Shown in pieces: positions 16,828 to 24,644 of a stretch of 64,000 nucleotides of DNA. The stretch is from an uncultured bacterium (GTDB taxonomy: Bacteria > Spirochaetota > UBA4802 > JAGODF01): the NCBI GenBank assembly GCA_937921485.1, contig CAKZSV010000007.1, positions 141,530 through 205,529 on the forward strand, read 5' to 3'. The position numbers and the translations under genes are program-made. Below the pieces are notes generated by a model, which did no database searches, was not told where the DNA came from, and saw nothing but the letters and a program-made list of their open reading frames with translations. Numbering within the stretch: position 1 is the stretch's first letter; each line of letters starts with the position of its first letter.

Positions 16828-18114
16828 TCAGGCGCGCACCACGGGGATTTCGTTCCACGAGGTGGTATAGCGCGGAGAGAGAAACGCGCGGCGCATGTGC
16901 CACGCCTGCCCGATGCCTTCTGATGCGCAAAAAACTGTCCGCGCGCCGAAGCGTTCGTTGACCCGGTCGATCACAGAAAAGAGGCGTTTTTCCCGGGTAA
17001 TTTCATGCGCGGATTCGAAAAGACCTGCCGATTCAAAGCGTCCGTCCACAATTTCCGCAAGCATAACGCCGGCTTTTTTGTAGCGGAAGCCCTCGCGGTA
17101 GATCCGCTCCAGGCAATGGGCAGCATGCCGGATGAGCGCAAAGCTCGAGGAGGTGGGCAGCGGAAGGCGATAGGAAATGAAATTCGAATACTGCGGTTCG
17201 TCGGAAAAGGGATTGGTTGCGAGAAATACTCCGACGAATGAGGCAGCGCAATGTTGCCGCCGAAGCTTTTCCGCCGCGCGCGATGCGTAGCTGGCAACAG
17301 CTTCCCGCAGCGGCTCGAAAGATTCGACGGGTGTTCCGAACGAACGTGAGCTTACAATTCCCTTGCGCGGCGACGCGACATCCTCGATGGATAGACAGGA
17401 TATTCCGCGAAGTTCCCATGCGGTTCGAAGCCCTACCACGGTCATGTGCGCGCGAATCCAGGAATCGGGAAGATCGCGAAACTGGCGTGCCGTATGCACG
17501 CCCATGCGATTGAGAAGCGCTCCATAGCGCGGACCGATTCCCCAGACTTCCTTCACGGGCGTCTGCTCAAGAACCGCATCGATATCCGCGCCGCCGATAT
17601 CGAATACGCCCTCCTGTGGGCAATTGTGCTTCGCCCGGTGATTGGCAAGTTTGGCGAGCGTCTTTGTGGGACCGATTCCGACCGAGATGGGAATTCCCGT
17701 CCAGCGCTCGACCGTCTGGCGGATTTTTTTCCCGTAGGTTTCGCGCGCGGCATGCTCCATTCTGCCGAGATCAAGAAACGCCTCGTCGATCGAATAGATT
17801 TCCATGCGGGGAGAAAACGCCGCAAGCGTTTCCATCACCCGATGCGAAATGTCCCCATAGAGGGTGTAATTCGACGAAAAGACGCTCACGCCGTGTTTGC
17901 GGATAAATTCTCTGCACTCGTGAAGCGGCGCGCCGAACTTCAGCCCGAGTTTTTTTACTTCGTTTGAGCGCGCCACCACATTGCCGTCGTTGTTTGAAAG
18001 CACAATCACCGGCCGCGCTGCAAGATCGGGCCGGAAGATGCGCTCGCACGACACGTAAAAATTATTACAGTCCACCAGCGCGATGGCGCGGCCGTCAGAG
18101 CGAATGCACGACAT
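16828..18114 (-). CDS. umuC: Y-family DNA polymerase, UmuC (Pol V catalytic subunit)
   Basis: A 428-residue translesion polymerase. The catalytic palm motif is [16 protein letters not shown] and the second acidic motif is [28 protein letters not shown] and [16 protein letters not shown] (helix-hairpin-helix thumb) are intact. It overlaps the umuD stop by about 20 bases. The longer frame from 18150 lies inside umuD and I reject it. In other bacteria UmuC with processed UmuD copies damaged DNA during the SOS response. Confidence 0.95.
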   Translation of the reverse strand: MSCIRSDGRAIALVDCNNFYVSCERIFRPDLAARPVIVLSNNDGNVVARSNEVKKLGLKFGAPLHECREFIRKHGVSVFSSNYTLYGDISHRVMETLAAFSPRMEIYSIDEAFLDLGRMEHAARETYGKKIRQTVERWTGIPISVGIGPTKTLAKLANHRAKHNCPQEGVFDIGGADIDAVLEQTPVKEVWGIGPRYGALLNRMGVHTARQFRDLPDSWIRAHMTVVGLRTAWELRGISCLSIEDVASPRKGIVSSRSFGTPVESFEPLREAVASYASRAAEKLRRQHCAASFVGVFLATNPFSDEPQYSNFISYRLPLPTSSSFALIRHAAHCLERIYREGFRYKKAGVMLAEIVDGRFESAGLFESAHEITREKRLFSVIDRVNERFGARTVFCASEGIGQAWHMRRAFLSPRYTTSWNEIPVVRA

Positions 18115-18532
18115 GGGCCACCACACCCCAGATTTCAAACTGCATTTCATTGGTTACTTCAATTGGTTCAAAGCCGTCGTTTTCCGGCAGAAGATACAGT
18201 TTCCCATTCTGTTTTGAAAGGCGCTTTACGGTAAGCTCGCCGTTTACTGCCGCAATCACCACCCGGTTGTGTTCCGCCGGCAGGGCGCGGTCCACCACCA
18301 GGATATCGCCGGAATGGATGCCGGCACCCACCATTGAATCGCCCGCGACGCGCACGAAAAACGTTGCCGCCGGATGCCGAATCAAAAGCTCGTTGAGGTC
18401 GAGCTTCCGGTCGATATAGTCGTCGGCGGGAGAGGGAAAGCCGGCGGGAATGGCGGCCAGAAACAGCGGAAAACAATAAATATGCCGGATGTCGAATTCC
18501 CAGATTGTTTCAACGCAACATTGGTTTTTCAT
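18095..18532 (-). CDS. umuD: UmuD-like self-cleaving SOS mutagenesis protein
   Basis: A 145-residue S24 peptidase of the LexA fold. The self-cleavage site is Ala30-Gly31 ([10 protein letters not shown]), the nucleophile Ser66 is in GDSMVGAGI and the general base Lys103 is in LTVKRL. Spacings between these (36 and 37 residues) equal those of E. coli UmuD. The ATG has GAGAG five bases upstream. A 17-bp imperfect palindrome abuts the ribosome site and is the likely repressor operator. Confidence 0.93.
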   Translation of the reverse strand: MKNQCCVETIWEFDIRHIYCFPLFLAAIPAGFPSPADDYIDRKLDLNELLIRHPAATFFVRVAGDSMVGAGIHSGDILVVDRALPAEHNRVVIAAVNGELTVKRLSKQNGKLYLLPENDGFEPIEVTNEMQFEIWGVVAHVVHSL

Positions 18533-18544
18533 ACTCTCTCACCT

Positions 18545-18561
18545 ATACCAATGTTTAGTAT
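18545..18561. promoter_or_regulatory. Candidate SOS-type operator in front of umuDC
   Basis: ATACCAATGTTTAGTAT on the plus strand is a 7-3-7 inverted repeat (six of seven pairs match) that ends 12 bases before the umuD start codon. It does not resemble the E. coli, Bacillus or Leptospira LexA boxes I know. Its position would block transcription initiation or elongation of umuDC. Confidence 0.45.
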
Positions 18562-18605
18562 CATATGGAATTTTGCAAGCGTTTTTTATGACGGGAAATG
18601 AATTT

Positions 18606-18622
18606 TCTTATGCGACATAAGA
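18606..18622. promoter_or_regulatory. Perfect 7-3-7 inverted repeat between feoB and umuD
   Basis: TCTTATG-CGA-CATAAGA is a perfect inverted repeat 73 bases upstream of the umuD start and 52 bases after the feoB stop. There is no T-run, so it does not look like a terminator. It may be a second regulator site for umuDC. Confidence 0.35.
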
Positions 18623-18673
18623 TATATTATCGGAAGTAATATACGGGCGATTTTTTATATCGCGTGACCATTA

Positions 18674-20785
18674 TTACGCACAATAACCGCTTACGAGCAT
18701 TCCAATTCTATACACCGCAAAGCACACAAACCATGTGAGCGTGAGATTGTACGCAATGCTGAAAAAAGCCCAGCGCCAGCCGATTTCACGCCCGATTGCC
18801 ACCGAGGTTGCCACGCAGGGAATGTAGAGAAGCACGAACAGCATATACACATACGCCACAAGCGGCGTAATTGCCGGATCGCTGCGAAGCGCGGTTTCGA
18901 GGTCTGCGGGTTGCTGCTGAATGCCGGCATTCTGTTCGGTGTAAAAAATATTCAAGGTGCTGATAACAACCTCTTTTGCAACAATTCCGGTCAGAAGCGC
19001 GACGCTCATTTCCAAGGTGAAACCAAGGGGGCTTAAAACCGGTGCCACAGCACTTCCGAGCTTTCCCATGTACGTGTGTGCCAGTGCGACTTTTTGTTTT
19101 TCAAAGCCGGAAATTGTGTCATGGGTTGAAACCTCAGTATTCGCGTTTACGTTGACCGGATTGCGCGGAAACTCGGATAAGAGCCACACGGCAACAGATA
19201 GAATGAGAATGATGCCGCCCATCTTTCGCAGGTATTGCGATGAGCGGTTCCACATATGGAAAAGAATCGCGCGGGCAGTAGGAAACCGATATGGAGGCAA
19301 TTCCATAACAAACGGCGCGGCCTGTGCTTTAAAAAAAAGCATGCTCAAAAGCCGGGAAGAAATGAATGCCATAATCATGCCTATCAGATACAATGAAAGA
19401 ATGACGCTTCCGGCGTGTTCGGCAAAAAATACTCCTGCAAACAGCACATACACGGGAAGCCGTGCCGAACAGCTCATGAACGGATTGATAAGAATCGTGA
19501 TGATGCGGTCGCGGGTGTTTTCGAGGGTTCGGGTGGCCATGATAGCCGGGACATTGCAGCCGAATCCCATCACCAGCGGTATGAAGGATTTTCCATGAAT
19601 GCCGAGCTTATGCATGATTTTATCCATGATAAACGCTGCCCGTGCCATATACCCCGTATCTTCCATAAAACTTACGCCCATGAAAAGTATGAGGATGTTC
19701 GGCAAAAAGACGATGACACCGCCGACGCCGGCAAGAATTCCTTCAGAAATCAGTCTTCTCCAGAATCCTTCCGGCATGATTGTCCCGATTAATTTCCCCA
19801 GATACTGCACGCCATGTTCGATCAAATTTCGAGGGTATTCTCCAAGCGTATAGGTGGCCTGAAACAGCATCCATAAAAAAACAAGAAGAATGGGATACCC
19901 TAAATATTTGTTCATCAGCACGCGATCAATGCGTTCGGAAAAGTTCGGCCCGGGTTCTTTCCTCTGAAGCGTTACTTCCTGCAAAAGTCCCGTGATGAAG
20001 CCCTGGCGGCGCTCGGCCATGATAACGGCGATTTCATCGCCGAATTTTTTTTCGATTTCTTCCCGTGATTTCGCCGCCTGAAAACTGATTTCTTCATAAT
20101 TCTGGAAATGGCGTAATTTTTCGAAAACATCGCGGTCGTTTTCAAGAAGGCGCAGCGCAAGCCATCGTGTCGAGTACTGCATGCCGATTGTTTTCTCTTT
20201 GCGTATCGTTTCCTGGATGATGCTGATTTCCCGTTCGATGTCATCACCGTAATTGATATGAATGTGCCGAACAGTCTTCTCGTTTTCTGTGGCGACCGCA
20301 ACTATTGACGAAAGAAGATCGCGGATGCCCTCCCCCTTTGTGCCGACTGTTTTTACTACCGGCATGCCGAGAAGTCTTCCCATTTCTTCTGTATCGAAAT
20401 CCATTCCGCGCGCGTGAGCTTCATCGTACATATTGAGAACAAGTATCACGCGCACTCCGATATTGATGAGCTGTGTGGTGAGATAGAGGTTTCTTTCGAG
20501 ATTTCCGGCATCCACAACGTTCACGATGACATCCGGCTGTTCGTGTATGATGTAGTTTCGTGCGATTATCTCTTCAAGCGAATACGCAGAGAGGCTGTAG
20601 ATTCCCGGAAGATCAACAACCTTTATTTTGTACTCACCAAAATTGGTTGTTCCTTCCTTTTTTTCTATGGTAACCCCGCTCCAGTTAGCGGTCTTCTGGT
20701 GCAGGCCCGTGAGCGCATTAAAGATCGTGGATTTCCCGCAGTTTGGGTTTCCTACCAGACCGATACGGATTTCATTATTCTTCAT
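18674..20785 (-). CDS. feoB: Ferrous iron transporter FeoB
   Basis: A 703-residue Fe2+ permease. The N-terminal G domain has the P-loop GLVGNPNCGKST (about 8-19), the switch I region and DLPGIYSL, then NMYDEA as the NKXD-equivalent (Asn-Met-Tyr-Asp). The membrane half contains the first Gate block (FMGVSFMEDTGYMARAAFI), GFGCNVPA and the second Gate region near the C-terminus. I chose the ATG at 20785 for its spacing from AAGGA. It overlaps the DtxR-type gene by 11 bases. FeoA is not separate: it is fused to that regulator. Confidence 0.95.
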   Translation of the reverse strand: MKNNEIRIGLVGNPNCGKSTIFNALTGLHQKTANWSGVTIEKKEGTTNFGEYKIKVVDLPGIYSLSAYSLEEIIARNYIIHEQPDVIVNVVDAGNLERNLYLTTQLINIGVRVILVLNMYDEAHARGMDFDTEEMGRLLGMPVVKTVGTKGEGIRDLLSSIVAVATENEKTVRHIHINYGDDIEREISIIQETIRKEKTIGMQYSTRWLALRLLENDRDVFEKLRHFQNYEEISFQAAKSREEIEKKFGDEIAVIMAERRQGFITGLLQEVTLQRKEPGPNFSERIDRVLMNKYLGYPILLVFLWMLFQATYTLGEYPRNLIEHGVQYLGKLIGTIMPEGFWRRLISEGILAGVGGVIVFLPNILILFMGVSFMEDTGYMARAAFIMDKIMHKLGIHGKSFIPLVMGFGCNVPAIMATRTLENTRDRIITILINPFMSCSARLPVYVLFAGVFFAEHAGSVILSLYLIGMIMAFISSRLLSMLFFKAQAAPFVMELPPYRFPTARAILFHMWNRSSQYLRKMGGIILILSVAVWLLSEFPRNPVNVNANTEVSTHDTISGFEKQKVALAHTYMGKLGSAVAPVLSPLGFTLEMSVALLTGIVAKEVVISTLNIFYTEQNAGIQQQPADLETALRSDPAITPLVAYVYMLFVLLYIPCVATSVAIGREIGWRWAFFSIAYNLTLTWFVCFAVYRIGMLVSGYCA

Positions 20786-21491
20786 CATTTTCCTTCTCAT
20801 GCACAGGACGGACAATGACGGTTTTGGCTTCTTCTATTCGAAGCGACACATTGCAGCCTTTCACCCGCACCTGAAGCGGGTCTTCTAAGGGTGCGTAGCG
20901 AACGAGCTCTATGCTTTCGCCTTTTCGAAAGCCGATTTCAATAAGCCTTTTTTTAAGAATTGGCTGCGCTTCGATTCTCGCGATGACAGCACGCTGGCCC
21001 TCTGAAAGCTCGCAGAGAGGACGCTCTTCCATCATAGCCAGAAATTCATCTTTCCACTGACCATCGGTTGCATCTGAATTCATGTACTCGACAAGCCGTT
21101 TAAGTTGACGGCATGATTGCGGGGACAGATGATGTTCCACCCGGCAGGCTTCTTCGTCCGCTTCTCTTTTGCCTATTTTAAGCACATGTTCGAAAAAATC
21201 CGCAAGGCATGAATGGCGGCTATAAACGCGTTCGGCAAGGTTCTCGCCTTCCTCCGTGAGATCCACGTAACCATATTTTTCATATTCAACAAGTCCCCGC
21301 TCCTTCAGTTTTTGAAGCGCGGATGTTACACTGGGCATTTTTACTTTCAGCTTTTTCGCGATATCCTTCACGCGAACCACGCGGTTTTTTTTCGCAAGGA
21401 GGGAGATCGTTTCTAAATAATCCTCCATATTCGGGCTTAAGCCTGAATCGTTGAAGATCTCCTGCTCGTTATTCCTGGTTTGAGTACTCAT
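20775..21491 (-). CDS. DtxR-family metal-dependent repressor fused to a FeoA domain
   Basis: A 238-residue protein. Residues about 15-85 are the DtxR winged helix (MEDYLETISLL, then MPSVTSALQKLKERGLVEYEKYGYVDLT). The dimerisation and metal-binding region follows to about 150 (ACRVEHHLSP with the usual Glu-His ligands). Residues about 165-230 are a FeoA/SH3 domain (LSEGQRAVIARIEAQPILKK). It probably senses Fe2+ or Mn2+ and represses its own operon with feoB. It starts at an ATG with weak ribosome binding. A TTAG-N6-CTAA palindrome overlaps the upstream promoter. Confidence 0.92.
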   Translation of the reverse strand: MSTQTRNNEQEIFNDSGLSPNMEDYLETISLLAKKNRVVRVKDIAKKLKVKMPSVTSALQKLKERGLVEYEKYGYVDLTEEGENLAERVYSRHSCLADFFEHVLKIGKREADEEACRVEHHLSPQSCRQLKRLVEYMNSDATDGQWKDEFLAMMEERPLCELSEGQRAVIARIEAQPILKKRLIEIGFRKGESIELVRYAPLEDPLQVRVKGCNVSLRIEEAKTVIVRPVHEKENDEE

Positions 21492-21520
21492 TTTTTAGCA
21501 GCCATTTTATCGTTGTATCG

Positions 21521-21574
21521 CATAATAATAAAACAAAGTTAGCTGTCAAGCATAAAATTAGTATTGTCTAACTT
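21521..21574 (-). promoter_or_regulatory. Promoter and DtxR-type operator of the dtxR-feoB operon
   Basis: On the minus strand TTGACA (21549-21544) is followed after 17 bases by ATTATG (21526-21521). A long inverted repeat AAGTTAG ... CTAACTT (21536-21542 with 21568-21574) brackets the -35 box, and within it TTAGTATTGTCTAA (21558-21571) has the TTAG-N6-CTAA form of iron-repressor boxes. The layout suits metal-dependent autorepression. Confidence 0.55.
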
Positions 21575-21613
21575 GAGTTAAAAAATGCATCAATGCATAA
21601 AAAACATGAGGGA

Positions 21614-23629
21614 TTAATCTAATTTTCGAGCGCGGCGTTTTTGAAGAGGATATACGTGATCATTAAGTTCAAGTAAATCAATATCGCTTTGCTTGACAGG
21701 AACGACTGAAGAAAGCAGTGTATCGGCTTCAGATACCTTTACAATGATTTTTGAAGTTCCCAAAAGCGTTTTCCTTTCACCCGCGGGCCTTTTTTTGTAG
21801 ATTACCAGAAGGTCATCCTTGTTAACTCCATCATACAGGCCAAGATTAACAATAAGCCCATCATCGGAAATCTTCATGATGCGGCCTTCGTAGGGAATAT
21901 AATCGTACAGTTTCCGTGCCGAACGCACTGCAAGCTTCTGCAACGCATCGTGTCCATTTTCTGAAATCACAAAATCGCCTATGATTGTGCCGTTGTGAAA
22001 ATTCATCAGGCTGAACGTGCACCAGATGTTGTCCGGTCCTTCTAAAAAGGACCCGTACACGATATAGTCAACCCGTGAAAGCTTTCCTTCTCTAATAAGC
22101 CGCTGTATTGTATCGATATTCTTTTCGACGTATTCATCGCTGAACACAATCGGCCCAAGGATGCTTTCGCGCTCGCGGATATTCAAGGCTTTCATCCGGC
22201 CGAACTGTCCGAGTGCGAAAGTGAGCTGGTTTGCAATCACCCTGCCCGCATCAAAATAGGACGGCACAACATTTTTTGGGCTAAAATCGAGCACGAGTAC
22301 CACCGGTACGTCGCGGGGCGGTTCTTCATACGCAAACCCGGCACGATGATACAGCTTCTCTCGCCTTTTTATGATGGCGATATTGAGTTGTTCACGGTAT
22401 CCATCGTCCGGGAAAATTCTTTCCATGTCTTTGAGCTCATCCAGATAGAAGCTGTAATAATCCTGCGCGAAATAAAAATCTTTTATGAATTTGCGCGCTT
22501 CACGCTTCAACGGATTGAGTAGCGCTGCTCTGCGGCTGTGGAAAAATGCCAGATCTGAAAGATTGAATTTTTGCGCGCGCATGGCCTTTTCGTAATGCAC
22601 TTCGCCGCGGTGTACTCTTGAAGGGCTTCCCATTTTGTATTCGCGCGCTATCAGGAAATCCTCGAATCCGGCAGAGAGAATGCTATCGTAGGGAAAGCGT
22701 TTTATGGCTTTTGAATAATCGGCATGCGCGGCATCAATATTGCCGCTTCTGTCCAGCGCGACCGCGCAGTTGTAATGCGCGGGGGCGTTTTCGGGAACAG
22801 CATCACGCGCTGCGGCAAAATGTGCTGCTGCTGTTGCATACTCGCCTTTTAAAAGCGCAAGCATGCCTGAATATCGGTGCGCAGCGACGTTTTCGTTCTG
22901 TTTTGAAAGTGCATTCTGGAATTCGCGGGATGCATCTGCAAGTTCATCGGCATCTTCCGTGGCACGATATTTTCCCAGATGCAATGCACCGAGCGCGATA
23001 TATGCTTCCGGACGTTCAGGAGACGCATTAATAGCTTTTTCCAGAGCGCTTTTCGATTCTGCAAATCGCTTTTCTCTAACTTTTATTTCAGAGAGAAGTA
23101 CGAGCGATTCATAATGATACGGATTTATTTTGAAAATCGATTCGAGTTTGCGCTTTGCCCAGATGTCTTTCCCCATGCCGAAATAAATCGATGCAATTCC
23201 GTAATGCGGTTCAATGGAGTTTCCGTCCAGCGTATGAGCCTTTTCGAAAAGGTCGATTGCCTCTGAATATCTTCCCATGCCCGACATGGAAAATGCGAGG
23301 CCGGTTACAGCCGCAGCATTCTGATTGTCGAGACGAAGCGCTTTTTCAAAAAATTTTGCCGCCTCTTCGTATGCTTCGGTTTTAAGGTAGGATTTGCCGA
23401 TGCCAATCAGCGCTTCACGGTAATTGGGATTTTGCCTGATGGCTCTTTTGAAATACAGTATTGCCTTCAGGACTTCATTTTTTTCAAGCGATTCCCATCC
23501 GATTTTATTGAAATACATCGCGTTTTTTCCCGTAAATTCCGCCTCTGCAGATAAAAGAAAATTCGCACATGCGGCAATCAGGATTATGCACGCAATAAAA
23601 GCTTTATAATTTCTCTTTGCAGTATTCAT
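21614..23629 (-). CDS. Exported TPR protein with CsgG-like domain
   Basis: 671 residues with a signal peptide (MNTAKRNYKAFIACIILIAA). Residues about 35-330 contain tetratricopeptide repeats (repeated NPNYREALIGIGKSYLKT-type units, roughly seven). Residues about 430-590 resemble the CsgG/FlgT-type fold: PVVLVLDFSPKN, ANQLTFALGQFGR, VDYIVYGSFLEG. A short SH3-like tail follows (GRIMKISDDGLIVNLGLYDG) as in FlgT. CsgG-like domains occur in outer-membrane-associated pores and assembly factors, but this protein has no lipobox, so it is probably periplasmic and acts in an envelope complex. It is a single gene, with MITE-like repeats upstream. Confidence 0.75.
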   Translation of the reverse strand: MNTAKRNYKAFIACIILIAACANFLLSAEAEFTGKNAMYFNKIGWESLEKNEVLKAILYFKRAIRQNPNYREALIGIGKSYLKTEAYEEAAKFFEKALRLDNQNAAAVTGLAFSMSGMGRYSEAIDLFEKAHTLDGNSIEPHYGIASIYFGMGKDIWAKRKLESIFKINPYHYESLVLLSEIKVREKRFAESKSALEKAINASPERPEAYIALGALHLGKYRATEDADELADASREFQNALSKQNENVAAHRYSGMLALLKGEYATAAAHFAAARDAVPENAPAHYNCAVALDRSGNIDAAHADYSKAIKRFPYDSILSAGFEDFLIAREYKMGSPSRVHRGEVHYEKAMRAQKFNLSDLAFFHSRRAALLNPLKREARKFIKDFYFAQDYYSFYLDELKDMERIFPDDGYREQLNIAIIKRREKLYHRAGFAYEEPPRDVPVVLVLDFSPKNVVPSYFDAGRVIANQLTFALGQFGRMKALNIRERESILGPIVFSDEYVEKNIDTIQRLIREGKLSRVDYIVYGSFLEGPDNIWCTFSLMNFHNGTIIGDFVISENGHDALQKLAVRSARKLYDYIPYEGRIMKISDDGLIVNLGLYDGVNKDDLLVIYKKRPAGERKTLLGTSKIIVKVSEADTLLSSVVPVKQSDIDLLELNDHVYPLQKRRARKLD

Positions 23630-23666
23630 TATAAACTCGAAAAAGCATTCGCCACATAAGCTTTAT

Positions 23667-23740
23667 GGGCACCTCTAAAAACCGCTTTCATCCTTAAAAA
23701 TAGCATCAAAGAAAGCGGTTTTTACCTATATATTGTGCCC
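23667..23740. mobile_element. MITE-like element, 74 bp, IS5-type ends
   Basis: It begins GGGCACCTCTAAAAACC and ends with GGTTTTT ... GTGCCC. The arms AAAAACCGCTTTC (23677-23689) and GAAAGCGGTTTTT (23711-23723) pair perfectly. Its first 17 bases match the insertion-sequence end at 63693 in 16 positions. It has no coding capacity. The central motif ATCCTTAAAAATAG (23690-23703) recurs in the next hairpin. Confidence 0.65.
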
Positions 23741-23742
23741 AC

Positions 23743-23781
23743 AAGGGAACATCCTTAAAAATAGTTTTTAGAAGTTCCCTT
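23743..23781. mobile_element. Second, shorter MITE-like hairpin, 39 bp
   Basis: AAGGGAAC pairs with GTTCCCTT at the ends, and TAAAAA with TTTTTA inside. Read on the other strand its right end is GGGAACTTCTAAAAA, again the IS-end pattern with one A for C. It shares ATCCTTAAAAATAG with its neighbour. It looks like an internally deleted member of the same repeat family. Confidence 0.5.
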
Positions 23782-23973
23782 ATATCGAATATGATAAAAA
23801 ACGCAGATGTTCATGGCGCGTCAATAACAATTTATAGTGTGGCTCGAAACATCACGCTACCGCGCACAAAAAGATGAGAACCGGCAATTTTTTTCTTGAA
23901 AAACAACTATACATGTGTATTGCTGTTTGCATTGCTCATTTAATGAGCATCATACCGCAATGGAGGTCGAACG

Positions 23974-24459
23974 ATGATAAAAACCACGTATATGATGACG
24001 AAGGAAGTAGTGCAGATGCTCCAAGAAGCCGAAAAGCGTACCGGATGGGCGATGATTGATTTGATTATTGCGTTGATGCGCTATGCAATGCGCCATCACG
24101 CAAAATACGAAAGAGAACACGGAAGAATTGAATATCAGAAGCGGTTTGATAAGGCGGGCATACCGATACCAAAATTGCGGGTAAAAGTAAAAATGGATGA
24201 ACGGGAATATGATTACTTTAATGATATGCGACGGTTTTTTAGAAGGTCGATTTCGCATGTGATTGCGATTGCAGTGCTGGAGTATCTGCCCGCCCTGCTG
24301 GAACTCATCGAAAGCGGTGCGTATGATGAGGAAGTGGAGAGTTATCCCTACAAAAGCTGCGCAATTTACGATAAATGTATAGAAGAAGCGACGGTATTTC
24401 ACATCTGGTGGGGGTTGCCCAGCGATCCAGGGCTGTTAGCTGCTGAATTTGCACGTTAA
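23974..24459 (+). CDS. Hypothetical protein with ribbon-helix-helix-like centre
   Basis: 161 residues, not recognised with confidence. The N-terminus (MIKTTYMMTKEVVQMLQEAEKRTGW) looks helical. Residues about 68-105 (LRVKVKMDEREYDYFNDMRR, then SISHVIAIAVLEYL) follow the strand-helix-helix pattern of RHH DNA-binding proteins and resemble Leptospira DUF1564 in style. A GGAGG sits seven bases before the ATG. It lies between the MITE-like repeats and an unassigned open stretch, so the locus may be a mobile island. An antisense frame over the same DNA is a shadow. Confidence 0.6.
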   Translation: MIKTTYMMTKEVVQMLQEAEKRTGWAMIDLIIALMRYAMRHHAKYEREHGRIEYQKRFDKAGIPIPKLRVKVKMDEREYDYFNDMRRFFRRSISHVIAIAVLEYLPALLELIESGAYDEEVESYPYKSCAIYDKCIEEATVFHIWWGLPSDPGLLAAEFAR

Positions 24460-24622
24460 CACAATCCAAAATATCACAAAATCAATAACCGGCATAATCC
24501 CGGAAGAGATATCTTTGCATCTTATTACATCAATGCCAGGAATTGATTTTGTTGATGTGCCCTGCTTTGACTACCAGAGCTTCGCCCGCGAAGTTGTCGG
24601 GATTGATATAGCATTCGTGTAG
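24440..24622 (+). pseudogene. Unassigned open stretch, possibly a decayed gene end
   Basis: After the previous gene, the +1 frame stays open for about 60 codons and ends with a TAG at 24620. The translation has a protein-like composition (GIIPEEISLHLITSMPGIDF and YQSFAREVVGIDIAFV) but no start codon with a ribosome site. It may be a frameshifted tail or the remnant of another gene. It could also be chance. Confidence 0.25.
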
Positions 24623-24644
24623 TTTTAAATGTGTAAAATGATAA

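Noticed and set aside
16247..16870. A 207-codon plus-strand frame opposite the HD-domain gene
   Set aside because: It is a shadow of the HD and umuC coding strands, with no ribosome site or domain.
17446..17967. A 173-codon plus-strand frame opposite umuC
   Set aside because: Arg/His/Phe-rich composition typical of an antisense shadow in a GC-richer gene.
23950..24402. A minus-strand frame opposite the RHH-like gene
   Set aside because: The plus-strand frame has a good ribosome site and a protein-like pattern; the minus frame has neither.
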